Notes: generated by a model from the letters alone, not told the origin. Positions 44,223-54,650 are shown, numbered from the stretch's first letter. The stretch: 64,000 bases of DNA from Limnanthes douglasii subsp. nivea (GCA_036936605.1 JAUPFV010000005.1:74722885-74786884), one strand, 5' to 3'. A program made the numbers and translations.

Positions 44223-46760
44223 ATGCAACAGAGACAGACGCGAGAGGGGGCATTGTCTCATGAATACGTCATGCTTGCTGGAGAAGGATCCGCTAGCTAT
44301 GCTCAAAATTCACTGTATCAAGTAAGTTCGATTCATTAAGCTAACCAAAACATCTCGTGTGTCTCCTCATTCTCAGAGTAAGTTTTTTTCGACGTTTACA
44401 GTATTGACAAAAATGTCCGAATCTTACTAATGATACAGCGAGGAGTGGTTGATGCTGCAAAAGAAAAGATCGAGAATGCTATAAAATTAGCTAAACTTGA
44501 TCTCTCAGCTGACATATTCCGAATAGCGGATCTGGGTTGTTCAACTGGCCCCAACGCTTTTGTCGCAGTCCAAAACATAATTGAAGCCATCAAACTCGAA
44601 TACGAAATTGGAAACCATAATCAAAACTCTACACAAGTGTTGGAATTTCAAGTCTTTTTTAATGATCATACTGAAAACGACTTCAACACTCTATTTAAGA
44701 CACTACCTCTCCCCCGTCCCTACTTTGCTTGCGGTGTGCCTGGTAACTTTTACAATCGGTTGTTTCCGACATCGAGTATTAATTTTGCACACAGTTCTTA
44801 TGCGCTGCACTGGCTAAGTAAAATTCCAAAAGAGGTTCAAGATATAAATTCTGCTGCGTGGAATAAAAATAGTTTCCAGTGCACTGGACTTGTAAAAGAA
44901 GTAGTTGTAGCGTATGAGGCACAATACAAGAAGGATGTAGCGAAATTCTTGAGAGCTAGAGCTCAAGAAATCGTGCATGGGGGATTAATGGTGATAGTAG
45001 CACCAGGTCTACCAGACGGAGTTATCACAGTTCAATCATGGCATGGTGTAGTTATAGAATTTATATCAACTTGTCTCATTGACATGACAAAATCGGTAAG
45101 CTATCACATACCATATATGCTCTTCTATATGAATTAATGTTTATTTCCAAATTTTCCTTACGCTTAAGCTCTTCTCGAATAATCTACTAACATATTAATA
45201 ACTGATGTATATCATTGTATGAAAGAAATAGGTCCCTCTTATTAAACAAACAAAACAGACAGCAAGTATGGAAATGATATCTGTTATTTCATAAGATTAA
45301 TATGGGAATGATAACGGTCATTCCATGATCAATATGGGAATGATAACGGTCATTCCGAAGATCAAATGTACACGGTTTGTCTCTTATATAGAGAAATTAC
45401 TAACTGTTTGATCTTATCCTTACTAACTGACATAATAACACGTGTCTGTTCAATGTATATCCAACATTCTCCCCCTTAACATTGAACTCGACTCCTGTCT
45501 TCTTCGTCGTCTGCCTGATCTTCCTCTTTATCTGAAGAGTTGTTGAAGATCTTGTTGCCGTCTGTTTCTCTGCTTGAGAAATGGCCGCCTTGCCTCTGTT
45601 TCTCCATCTTGAGAAATGGTTGTCTTGGCTGTCTTGCCTCTGTTTCTCCATCTTGAGAAATGGCTGTCTTGCCTCTGTTTCTCCGAGAAATGGCTGTCTT
45701 GCCTCTGTTTCTCCGAGAAATGGCTGTCTTGCCTCTGTTTCTCCGAGAAATGGCTGTCTTGCCTCTGTTTCTCCGTTGAGAAATGACTGCCTGCCTCTGT
45801 TTCTCCGTTGAGAACTGGCTGCCTGCCTCTGTTTCTCCGTCTTGAGAAATGGCTCTCTTGCCTCTGTTTCTCCGCCTTGAGAAATGGCTGCCTCTGTTTC
45901 TCCGTCTTGAGAAATGGCTCTCTTGCCTCGGTTTCTCCGGCTTGAGAAATGGCTGCATTGCCTCGGTTTCTCCGTCTTGAGAAATGGCTGCATTGCCTCG
46001 GTTTCTCCGTCTTGAGAAATGATTGTCTTGCCTTTGTTTCTCCGTCTTGAGAAGTGGCTGTCTTGCCTCTGTTTCTCCGTTGAGAAATGGCTGCCTGGCC
46101 GTCTGCAACACAGGCTCTGATACCAAATGAAAGAACTAGGTCCCTCTTATAAAAGAAAATGCAAATAACACTCACAGACAGACAAGAACTTGGAAATGTT
46201 AACTTCTCATTTCATAAGATTAATATGGGAATGATAACGGTCATTCCATGATCAGTATGGGAATGATAACGGTCATTCCATGATCAATATGGGAATGATA
46301 ACGGTCATTCCGAAGGTCAAATGTACACGGTTTGTCTCTTATATAGAGAAATTACTAACTGTTTGATCTTATCCTTACTAACTGACATAATAACACGTGT
46401 CTGTTCAATGTATATCCAACATTGTAGGGGTTCATTTCTGTAGAAAAAATGAATTATTTTAACTTGCCCATGTATCTTGCACATGCTAGTGAGCTAAAAG
46501 AAGCAATCGAAGAGAATAAAAGTTTTAGCATCGAAAGAATGGAGTCATTTACCAATCCTACGAAAGATGTGCCACAAAATATGGAATCTGTTCTTTCCAT
46601 GTATAGAGCTGCTTTTGATGGAGTCATCAAGGCATATTTTGGACATGATATTGGGGATAAGCTATTTCAGTATTGTGCAGAGAAAATAGTCAATTTTCCG
46701 CCTGACTTAAAAGAGTGCCATATAAATGAAGAACTTTTCTTTGTCCTGAGACGCATTTGA
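44223..46760 (+). CDS. SABATH-family carboxyl methyltransferase, three exons
   Basis: Exons 44223-44321, 44439-45095 and 46428-46760 join in phase 0 to a 362-residue protein, the normal SABATH length. Introns are GT-AG (GTAAGT...ACAG and GTAAGC...GTAG), and their positions match those I recall for Arabidopsis At5g37990-type genes. Exon 1 carries GEGSASYAQNS near the SAM and substrate pocket. Exon 2 has SAM-binding motif I (IADLGCSTGPNAF), then VPGNFYNRLFP and SSYALHWLSKIPKEV. Exon 3 ends LFFVLRR. SABATH enzymes methylate carboxyl groups of small acids (salicylate, benzoate, jasmonate, farnesoate) in the cytosol using S-adenosylmethionine; the substrate cannot be told here. Intron 2 contains a 1.2-kb TRIM ending at the acceptor. 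No stop or frameshift is seen, so it is probably functional, though splicing of intron 2 needs RNA evidence. Confidence 0.88.
45220..45466 (-). repeat. 3' LTR of the intronic TRIM
   Basis: It holds two copies of a unit with ATGGGAATGATAACGGTCAT followed by TCC. Each unit is an inverted repeat (GGAATGA/TCATTCC) able to form a hairpin. Confidence 0.9.
45570..46100. repeat. Tandem array of 30-36 bp units inside the intronic TRIM
   Basis: About 15 units of GAAATGGCTGTCTTGCCTCT followed by GTTTCTCCGTCTTGA. Four consecutive units near 45658-45770 are shortened to 30 bp. Because unit length varies, all three minus-strand frames stay open through the array (frames ending near 45400, 45476 and 45528), giving Gln/Arg-rich repeats. 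I regard these as array artefacts rather than proteins. Confidence 0.85.
46110..46127 (-). promoter_or_regulatory. Primer binding site of the intronic TRIM
   Basis: Minus strand TTTGGTATCAGAGCCTGT directly after the LTR end CTTTCA. Confidence 0.85.
46128..46421 (-). repeat. 5' LTR of the intronic TRIM
   Basis: 294 bp with three copies of the hairpin unit. Its outer end carries CTTACTAACTGAC (46374-46386), which now lies about 45 bases before the splice acceptor of exon 3. Confidence 0.9.
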
Positions 46761-46792
46761 ACGTTTTTGGTTTGATGCTTTTTTATACACTT

Positions 46793-46798
46793 AATAAA
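46793..46798 (+). terminator. Possible polyadenylation signal of the SABATH gene
   Basis: AATAAA occurs about 33 bp after the stop codon (46758-46760) in an AT-rich 3' flank. Confidence 0.4.
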
Positions 46799-46825
46799 TA
46801 TTTGTCGCGTTACCTCTCAGGTGAA

Positions 46826-46957
46826 GTGTTGTCAACGGAAATGTGTTTAACAAGACAACGAAGGATACGACTTTTAGACACTTCTATTCCAGACCCTTAC
46901 GGGCTTGAGGATGTTAATGTGTCCTGGGAGATAATCGGTGCTAAACATAATTCATAG
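46826..46957 (+). other. Unrecognised short reading frame downstream of the SABATH gene
   Basis: A plus-strand frame reads SGEVLSTEMCLTRQRRIRLL and then SIPDPYGLEDVNVSWEI before a stop at 46955. The composition looks protein-like, and a CTCAG acceptor-like site precedes it. I do not recognise a family. It may be a fragment of a former exon. Confidence 0.3.
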
Positions 46958-47300
46958 CCTTGTACATACTATATAACAAGTTGCCAATCATATTAAATGT
47001 TAGCAAATTATTTTCTGCAACTACTAGTATGTTCATCTGATCACAGTATACGTCTTTGGGTGTAGATTTGAGTGGCTCAAATATCTCTTAAATTTCAGAT
47101 CTCTATCATATTGATAATAATAAGAAGGTAGCTATTTTTATTCCCCCGAGGTATGTACACCACAAATATAGAACTAGTCCATCCACATTTTTTTTTGTCA
47201 TAAGAAGTTTTTTTTTGCAGTTCCACGTACGAAGTTAGATCTATTATTAAAGTTGTGTACTATTTGGTTATTCAATCAACACAATAATTTTTATTATTAA
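46958..47300. other. AT-rich spacer
   Basis: No coding or repeat feature is recognised between the SABATH region and the LINE-type fragment. Confidence 0.4.
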
Positions 47301-48727
47301 CGTTATTAAATTTGAAGTTTGGATTTTTCGCAAGAATCTCTCCAAAGATAATAAACACATTCTTCCCACAACTCCTCATTGTCATCACCACCTTTCACTA
47401 GCTCGTGTAACTCTAACGATTGTATTTCTACAACAAGCACAAAATATTTATGATCCAATAGACCGCATTATAACTCATAAAGTATTGCTTGAAAATCTGA
47501 GATTACCAAACTTAGTACCCGTGAAACCACCTAGAAATGAACCATTCATATCTCGAAACACTCCCTTTACACACAGTTGTCAAACGGTCCGACCACAAGC
47601 ATCCAACCACGTTTAGTTTAACTAATGCACTTTGCTTCATATATTTTACGAATTTACTTCCCCACAAAACTATCAGTCCCTTGTCAACCTCTTTACCTCA
47701 AGCTCGAAAAAAATCTTTGGTCGTGTTCCAAACTATAATCCAAATTTCTGTTATAGACATTTTCCTCACATCGCGTTAAATGTTTTTGTTATTCTCATTC
47801 AACCATATATGTCATACAATAACCAATCCAAGAGTAGAATCTTTTAGGCTCTTAGACTTCCCACAATATTTAAATAATTCACTCCACCATCTAAAGTCTC
47901 TTACATCTTGTCATTCATTTTCTAGTTCGCAAACAAAACTCTCTCATTGTCCAGCTTGAAGTTTTGATGCTTTTTCCAATAAGTGCTGCGAATTGCGCCA
48001 TGGTCTTTAAATGATTTTTTTAAATCCGCAAAGACACTCCATGGTTCTCAAAGATATTTGTACCTCTCATAATCTCGAAACAAGTGAATAGTCATCTTTG
48101 GGGCCTTACCACATCCACTACAAAGAATCAACACCATGACACCCCGTCTCACCAAATTAACCATCGTCGGAAGCCTAATACTTATAGCATGCCACAATAG
48201 TACTCGTACTTTTGGCGTACACTTGAGCATCTAAATATTTTTACACTTAAATGAAACCTCCTTACTCGGTGGGATAAAAAAATTATAAGTTAATCTTACC
48301 GAAAATACTCATGACGGCTTTAGTTTCCATTTGTACCGCTTTCTCTCAGAACGGTGAACTATTCTTACCCATAAATCATCACACCCTGTTTTTTAATATG
48401 TTTTTATATATCCTCGAATGCAACGTCTTAACTACGCGTCCAACCAAAAATTCTTTAAATTATATTTGTTTTAGAATCCTCACCCGTAACCAGTTTTTCT
48501 TTTGTGAAATCCTCCAACTAATTCTAGTCAAGAGAACTTTACTGAAATTATTTATACTCTTAAATTCTACCTTTACTTAATTTTTCGATCTACACATCTA
48601 GTCTCATGCTACCCAATGTATCTTCCTACCCTCTCGGATGAACCCCAAACAAAATCTCTAATAGTTCGATTGACTTTATTGCACACATGCACCAAAAAAA
48701 TAAATTTTATATAATATAAGTCAGGAT
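47300..48727 (-). pseudogene. LINE-type fragment with zf-RVT and RNase H remnants, copy 2
   Basis: The minus strand has the region before the zinc-binding domain (SFKCKNI), then zf-RVT at 48048-48230 (CTPKVRVLLWHAISIRLPT, then CSGCGKAPKMTIHLF). Further on is a degenerate RNase H of the RVT_3 type near 47530-47640 (CVKGVFRDMNGSFLGGF). This order is usual for plant LINE-derived ORF2 ends. It aligns with copy 1 at 8726-9680. Element C interrupts it at 48727/48728. Confidence 0.65.
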
Positions 48728-49600
48728 TGGTGATAGTAAAACCAAGTTCAAGGTTAAAACCGGGGTTTAAACATTTTCTAATATATATTAAGTATTTTTG
48801 TCAGAGGTTGTGAGAGAAATGAGGTGTGTGCTTGTATTTAATGTATGTAGAAACGTCCAACCTCTATTAATGATGTTGGTTGGGGTATTTATACTGTTTT
48901 TCCCTGACCCACATGCTGTGCGGATCAGATCTTATAGTCGGGTCAATCATATGAGCCCGTAAGCCCAAAAAATGAGGTGCTAGACACATAACTGAGTCAT
49001 TGTTCCACTCAAGCTACTGCCATACATTGACTTTTATTCAATTTATCCGAAATACCCTTCAGATAATATCAGAATCACTGGTGATATGCGTCCAACGATA
49101 TTCAAAACCGATCATATAGCCCCTTTAGCTATTTCAATTTTTTTTGAAGATCTAATCATGATTGGTGAGTTGAATACTTTAGATTGTGTAAGTAAGTTGA
49201 GAGAAGTAAGAATGTAGAGAGAAAAATAGATTTTTGAGAGAGAATAGATTTTTGAGAAAGAAAATGAGATTGCAAGAGTGATGTATCTCAAAAAGTCAAC
49301 CCTTTTATTAGATCAACCTTGGCCTTTATATAGAGCTGCAAGGACTTAGCTCTTAACTGAAACAATTACATATAATTACATGTTAGTCGTTGACTTAAAT
49401 ACAAAGTTCTAATTTCTTCCTCTAACTTTACAATTTGTCATAATAAGTTTTATTCTTTACATTTCAGTCTTCAAAGTTCTATTTCCTTATCAATGATGAA
49501 TAATGTCCGATCTTCCCCAAAGTGAATTTGAAGGTTCTTCCGATCAGTTCAAAGGTCGCGACTTTATTATTAGTCCTATGTTGCACGTGTCAGTTTCCAG
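48728..49600 (-). repeat. 3' LTR of element C (LTR-C), outer end defined, inner end approximate
   Basis: It begins TGGTGATAGTAAAACC where similarity to the LINE copy stops. The interior resembles LTR-A in layout (TTGGTTGGGGTATTTATACTG, then ATGAGCCCGTAAGCCC). A solo LTR-B is inserted at 49163-49492. The inner end lies somewhere between 49560 and 49700; no purine tract is clear. Confidence 0.55.
49158..49497 (-). mobile_element. Solo LTR-B with ATGAT target duplication
   Basis: The 330-bp LTR (49163-49492) is in reverse orientation to the LTRs of element B (52352 and 57226). It ends TGGTGAGTTGAA...CCTTATCA on the plus strand. ATGAT lies on both sides (49158-49162 and 49493-49497). No primer site or coding sequence adjoins, so the element was reduced by LTR-LTR recombination. 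Confidence 0.92.
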
Positions 49601-49699
49601 TTGGACCTACTAGCCGTTTTCTTATAGATACTTGTAGCTAAATTTCCAAAAGTATTAGAGTTATGTTAATAGGTTTTTATCATTACTTATCCGATTCAT

Positions 49700-50157
49700 T
49701 TTCCTTAGGTAAAACACTCAAGCAGACTCTTTTTCAATATAAGTATGATAATTTTTATGGTTTTTATTTATAAAGTAAGAAAATATATGAAATTTCAAAT
49801 CTATAGAGAGAAGCTTAGAAATCTCACAAGTGTTCATTTCTCAAGATTTTTATGTTCACAACAAGAACGCCTTAATTAAAGGAGGCTGGCTCAACTTGTC
49901 TGAGTTAGGCAGAGAGAAAAGAGAGGTAAGAATCGCTACCGGATTACCTGCCTCTCATGGTGGATTGGTTAAAGAAGAGGTGTCATAACCGGACAAGATT
50001 TCATCTTCTCACAGACCATCAGTAGTTTCCAAGAGAACTTCTTCTGCTCCATCTTTAACAAATCTTGAACAACCAGAACCATCAGTTCACGTAAACGCCC
50101 ACCTTCTACCAAAACTAGAGTCGTTACCAATCGTAAAGCTCCATCTTATTTTATTTT
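49700..50157. other. Element C region between LTR and aORF
   Basis: AT-rich at first, then protein-like sequence from about 49880 with stops (for example GGLVKEEVS). It may include the decayed start of the aORF. Confidence 0.4.
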
Positions 50158-51094
50158 ATGGAGTCAAATATAGGAGAGAGTCCACCTAGAAGGGTTACTA
50201 AGCTCTTTAAAACCAAAACTAGAACTCCAACTGCCAAGGAGGTAAAGAAACTCAATAAAGGTTCTACAAGGGTAGAGTCTCCAGTATTGCCTACTTTGGA
50301 TCCAAGCTCATTGATTCCACCCAGCAAAACTTCTTATACTGAGAAAGAAGATATTGGGCTCAAGTCGGCTGATCAATCGCCACAAAAAATGGAGGAAATG
50401 ATGAAAGATAGTGGGGAAGATACCCCACTAGAGACCTCCCAATATACTGGTAACACCAGTACTATTTAGGAAAATAAAAAGGTAGTAGCACAGCCTGATC
50501 CCGAACCGCATCCGGAGTGCCTTGGTGGGCGAGTGAGGCCCAAATTTTCCAAGGTAAGTGTTAAGTACTTGTTAGCATTTCAAAAACATTCTTACGTGTA
50601 TACCCACACTGCTGAGATGGATAGAATAAGGAATAAATGAGGCTTTCTAGAGTCCATCAAGGTGCGAATTCCCATCCATGATGAGACTTTAATAGATATC
50701 AAGGCTAAATGGCTAATGGTATATACCAAAGTACTCAGCTCGGGTCTCCGGTTCCCTTTGTAACAAAAGATAGTTAGATACTTTCACTTAGTAAAGCTAT
50801 ATCCGAGTTAGTTAAGCCCCAATGATTGATATACCTTATTAGCCAGCATGATTGCTTCAAAAATTTCTAAGATTCTAATGCCCATGGAACAGTTTACCGT
50901 TGTGGCCAGCTTGTGTTGAAACTATCATATCCCATTCTATTATTTCAACATGGGGAATGATTACAAGGTGGTTGATGATTTGCTGGAGGTTGATAAGCCT
51001 TGGAGGAATCAATTCCTCTTCATAAGTGGTTTCTGGGAAAATGGAAAGAAGATCACTTCTAAAGAAAAGCCAAGTGCCTTAACTAAATACTAGA

Positions 51095-51212
51095 AAAGTA
51101 CATGTACACATTTTATAATTAATATTAAATTTCACATCGGGTGTTAATATTAAACTTCACATCGGATGATAATATTAAAACTGCACATCAAATTTGTCTT
51201 TCAGTATTTTCT
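51095..51212 (+). other. Intron-like interval in the element C aORF
   Basis: The interval has a GTACATG start after GAAAA and a TTTGTCTTTCAG end. It interrupts the aORF at the same place as the element 1 intron, just after the GSWENGKKI-like segment. It contains three diverged copies of TAATATTAAATTTCACATCG. Confidence 0.5.
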
Positions 51213-52351
51213 AAGATGTTCTCAAAATAGTTGGGGGTGGGATGAACCACTTTTTCAAAGCTAAATCAGTGGGCTACAGAGAATTAGGGAACTGGGTTTC
51301 CCAATTGTTTTACTGTATCTAACATGGTAAGGGCCCATCTATGGAAAACAAGCTCAACGAGAGAGCTCTCATGGGAACAGTTTACTAGTCCTCTTGAACT
51401 TGCTGATATCTTTAAACGGACTGAGGAAAAAGATGGTAAGCTTTATTTACCAGCTAGGAATAAGGATCATAGTCATCTCGAAAAAATCAAGGATAAGAAG
51501 AAGTAAGGTGGAGATTCCTCTCAAGGGCTTCTCGATGTGGGTAGTTCGGGATTTCTAGGAGAGATTGATGCTACATTATTGAGGCTGTTGTGGTAACATT
51601 AGGTGAGGAAAAAAAGCCACACAACTCTCTAAAAATCAACAAGAAAAAAAGCACAAGACACGCCAAGAGGGTAGTGATAACAAGGTAAAAAAGAAGAAGA
51701 AAAGATCCATCAGTTCGGAGATCATACTCTGATCCGAGGTCGTTCCTCCTATACTTCCTATTAAAGTTCCTTCTCAAGAAGAGGTGCATGTTGATCCTTC
51801 ATCTCCGATGTTTCCTACCGCTGACCAACCTTTTACTGAAGGTGATGTTAACCTGGATGATATATGAAACTTGTACTTCAGTGAATTTTACAAAGAAGAT
51901 TTTGACCGAACCTCTCCCCACTCAACCACCATAGCCAATGTAGTGATTTATGATTGTAAATCTTTTGAAGTATCCAATGAGCATGATACATTGGGCTATG
52001 CAGTCTTAGGCTACATCAGGCCAATAGTTGACTTGGAAAGACAAGTCAAAGCTCAAAGAAAATATATTGCTACCCTTCAGACTGATAATCAAGGGCTAAA
52101 GGATGACCTCGTGGCAAAACAGAAAAAAGTTGAAGCTTTGGGTTAAGAAAAAGAAAAACCGAGTGCTGATTTGGAACAAGCTAAGGCCGATCGAGAAAAA
52201 TAACAAACCAGCTATACCGAATTACAATCTACCACTTCTAAGGAACTTAACTCCTTTAATGAGCACTGACCAAGGAGAAGACTGGCAATGAACAACTATC
52301 CAAAGATAAGAAGGACTTATAAGATCTTCTCAACAATATGGATGATGATAT

Positions 52352-53093
52352 TGATAAGAAAATAGAACTCCGAGGACTGGATAGTAAGGAATAAAACTTC
52401 TTATGGCAAATTGTAAAATTAGAGGAAAAAATTAGGAAATTTTATTTAAGTCGAGGACTAACATGTAATTATCCTTTTTATGTAAATGTTTTAGTCAAGT
52501 CTTTGCACCTTTATATAAAGGCCAAGGTTGATCTAATAAAGGGGTTGGCTTTTTGAGATAAATCGCTCTTGCAATTTGACTTTCTGTCTCTAAAATCTAT
52601 TTCTCTTTCTACATTATGAGTTCTCTCAACTTACTTATGGTGAGGATAATAATCGCCTGAGGGTAGGCTGGTAATTTCAGTTGGTGTTTTAAGGTGGTGT
52701 GTGGGTGTTTAATTGTTTAGAGTAGAGAGTAGAGAGATAATTAAGCAGCTTGGTAGCAGTTAATTCTCATTACCCACAATTAATGCAGGTGGTTGGGTAT
52801 TTATACCCTGATGTTTGGGCCCTTATGGGCTTTCGGGTCATGTTTAACGGACCCGGGTTATGTTCAAAGACCCATGAGCTCTAAGCAGGAGAGGAAGTAG
52901 CTTAGTCAAGAAGTGTTTAGGTTTTTTAGTACTTTTGTCATAATTCGAACAGTCTTATGGTCATAGTGTTCGAAGTGATCTGTCCGGTCCATGTGATCTG
53001 TCCGGTATCCGGAGAGACCGATCTGTCCTTGTACGGGGAGCATGCTGAATTTGGACTCATCAACTTAGACAATCAAACGTATTCAAATCACGA
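52352..53093 (+). repeat. 5' LTR-B of element B, interrupted
   Basis: TGATAAGAAAATAGAAC to ATCACGA. The part 52638-53067 is a nested solo LTR-A with one copy of its target duplication. The remainder aligns with 57226-57544 and with the reverse complement of 49163-49492. Confidence 0.85.
52633..53067 (-). mobile_element. Solo LTR-A with ACTTA target duplication
   Basis: The 425-bp LTR (52638-53062) is similar to the element 1 LTR at 8244-8725 and lies in the same direction. ACTTA flanks it at 52633-52637 and 53063-53067. It lacks the 21-bp array expansion of element 1. It sits in LTR-B, so it is younger than element B. Confidence 0.93.
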
Positions 53094-53095
53094 AA

Positions 53096-53114
53096 TTGGC
53101 GACTCTACTAGGTA
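53096..53114 (+). promoter_or_regulatory. Primer binding site of element B
   Basis: TTGGCGACTCTACTAGGTA follows the LTR end. It shares TTGGCGAC with element 1. Confidence 0.7.
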
Positions 53115-53119
53115 CTCAA

Positions 53120-54060
53120 CACATTATTGGTTCAAGGAATTATCTCGTCGAGTTTTGTTAGCATGGTTTTATTGGCCTTCAAGGTTTATTCATATACCAA
53201 CAGTTCCAATTATGTCCATTACCGAAACCGTTCCATTTGATAGATGTGGAATAGATTTGGTGGGACCTTTGCCGATGGCCTCTGAAGGACGACAAATGAT
53301 AATTGTTGCGGTGGACTATTTTACAAAGTGGGCAGAAGCAGAACTATTGTCTAGAATAAAAACTAAGGATATTATTAAGTTCATTGTAAACAATATTTGT
53401 TTTCGTTTTAGAGTGCCTCGAATAATCACTAAAGACAACGGTCCTCAATTTAATAATAAGGAAAAGGGTTTCGTTTTGCGCTTGGAAGAGGATCAAACAA
53501 TGTTTTCGACACCCTTTCATCCCCAATGACATGGAAAAGTAGAAGTGACAAAAAGATCTATTTTAGAAGGATTGAAGAAGTATTTGACAAGAGCAACAAG
53601 AAAATGGCCTAATTCTTTGCAGGAGGTACTATGGGCTTATCGAACGACCCCTATGGAGGCTACTAAACAGACTCATTTTGCTTTGGCATATGAAATGGAC
53701 ATTGTTAGTCCTGTGGAATCTACCTTTCCTTGTTTTAGGATAACCCAATATTCCGAAAAATTGAATGATGAAGCTAAAAGAGTAAGTTTGGATTTGATTA
53801 AAGAGAAAAGAGTTCGAGTTCATTTGAATATAATTCATTATCTAACTCTTATGAGGAGTAGATATAATTTGAGGGTGAACAGGAGGGAGTTTAAGGTGGG
53901 TGACAAAGTATTCATAAAGGTATTCCTTTATACCAAGGAAAAAAACCTCGATAAGATGGCCCTGAATTAGGAAGGACCTTTTATGGTTGTATAAAGGATA
54001 AAGCTAGGTTCTTATCGCCTTTGAGATAGTCATGGGAGAATACTTCAACATCTATGGATA
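53120..54060 (+). pseudogene. Element B integrase
   Basis: It begins at the end of the zinc region (ELSRRVLLAWFYWPS near 53140-53190). The core has D in CGIDLVGPLP (53242-53275), D in TKDNGPQFNN and E in KVEVTKRSI, with a TGA between the second and third catalytic residues (53527). The tail GDKVFIKVFLYTKEK is near 53900-53945, followed by stops. Readings 52957-53529 and 53545-53970 are otherwise open, so decay is moderate. Confidence 0.85.
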
Positions 54061-54164
54061 GTCATGGGAGAATACTTCAACATCTATGGAATATATAACA
54101 TCTAAAAATGTATGGGAGTGACTGCGTTGTATTTTGAAATTATTTTCTTTGATTGCTTAGCGCA

Positions 54165-54212
54165 TTCTTTCCTACCCTGTTGGCCGATAAAGGTTTTAAC
54201 GAGGCGCTATGT
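54165..54212 (+). other. Conserved post-integrase block, element B
   Basis: TACCCTGTTGGCCGATAAAG followed by GTTTTAACGAGGCGC. Reverse complementing 58441-58480 of element C gives TACCCTGGTGGCACAGAGAG followed by GTTTTAATGAGG. Confidence 0.7.
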
Positions 54213-54377
54213 GCATATTCAAAGTTATTAATAAAATGCATTTTTGGTCAATAGTTGTTTACAAGTGCTTGCTTAAACTATTTTGGTAGCTAATCAAAGA
54301 CTGATCATCTTTGAGGTTGACCAAGAGTAGAATATTCTGAAGTGTTGAGTACACATTTTGAGGAAGTAACCATATTT

Positions 54378-54650
54378 GAAGTGTTACGTTCATTAAACAC
54401 ACTATATTATTCGAGGTGCTACGTTTATTAAACGCACTATATTATTCGAAGTGTTACGTTCATTAAATGCACTATATTATTCAAAGTGCTACGTTCATTA
54501 AACGCATTATATTATTCAAAGTGCTACGATTATTAAATGTATTATATTATTCGAAGTGCTACGTTCATTAAATGCACTATAATATTGAAGTGATACGTTC
54601 ATTAAGTGCACTATAATATTCGAAGTGTTACATATTTAATGTTATTTAAA
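54378..54650. repeat. 35-bp tandem repeat, nearly eight units
   Basis: The unit GAAGTGCTACGTTCATTAAA plus CGCACTATATTATTC repeats from 54378 and 54413 onward in strict 35-bp steps until about 54590, then degrades. It is located between integrase and aORF of element B. Confidence 0.93.

Larger units (their letters stand above)
45215..46426 (-). mobile_element. TRIM in SABATH intron 2, with TTGTA target duplication
   Basis: The LTRs are 45220-45466 (247 bp) and 46128-46421 (294 bp), beginning TGAAAG and ending CCAACA on the plus strand. On the minus strand the primer site TGGTATCAGAGCC follows the high-coordinate LTR, and a purine tract TTAAGGGGGAGAA precedes the low-coordinate LTR, so the element reads minus. 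TTGTA duplicates lie at 45215-45219 and 46422-46426. The interior is a tandem array without any retrotransposon protein domain. The length difference of the LTRs comes from one extra repeat unit. Confidence 0.93.
45096..46427 (+). other. Intron 2 of the SABATH gene, enlarged by a retrotransposon
   Basis: Without the insertion and its duplication the intron would be about 125 bp (45096-45219 plus one G), similar to intron 1 (117 bp). The TRIM occupies 45220-46421. The acceptor AG (46426-46427) uses the last A of the right TTGTA target duplication. Confidence 0.85.

Noticed and set aside
45400..46175. Three overlapping 197-216 codon minus-strand ORFs and a plus-strand repeat ORF
   Set aside because: They are readings of the TRIM tandem array in every frame; there is no domain, and the frames cross the LTR and primer site.
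49158..49497. MITE or other DNA transposon
   Set aside because: Although short with a target duplication, it matches the LTRs of element B along its length and has TG...CA ends.
54378..54650. CRISPR-like array
   Set aside because: The 35-bp units are directly contiguous without spacers and lie inside a plant gypsy element.
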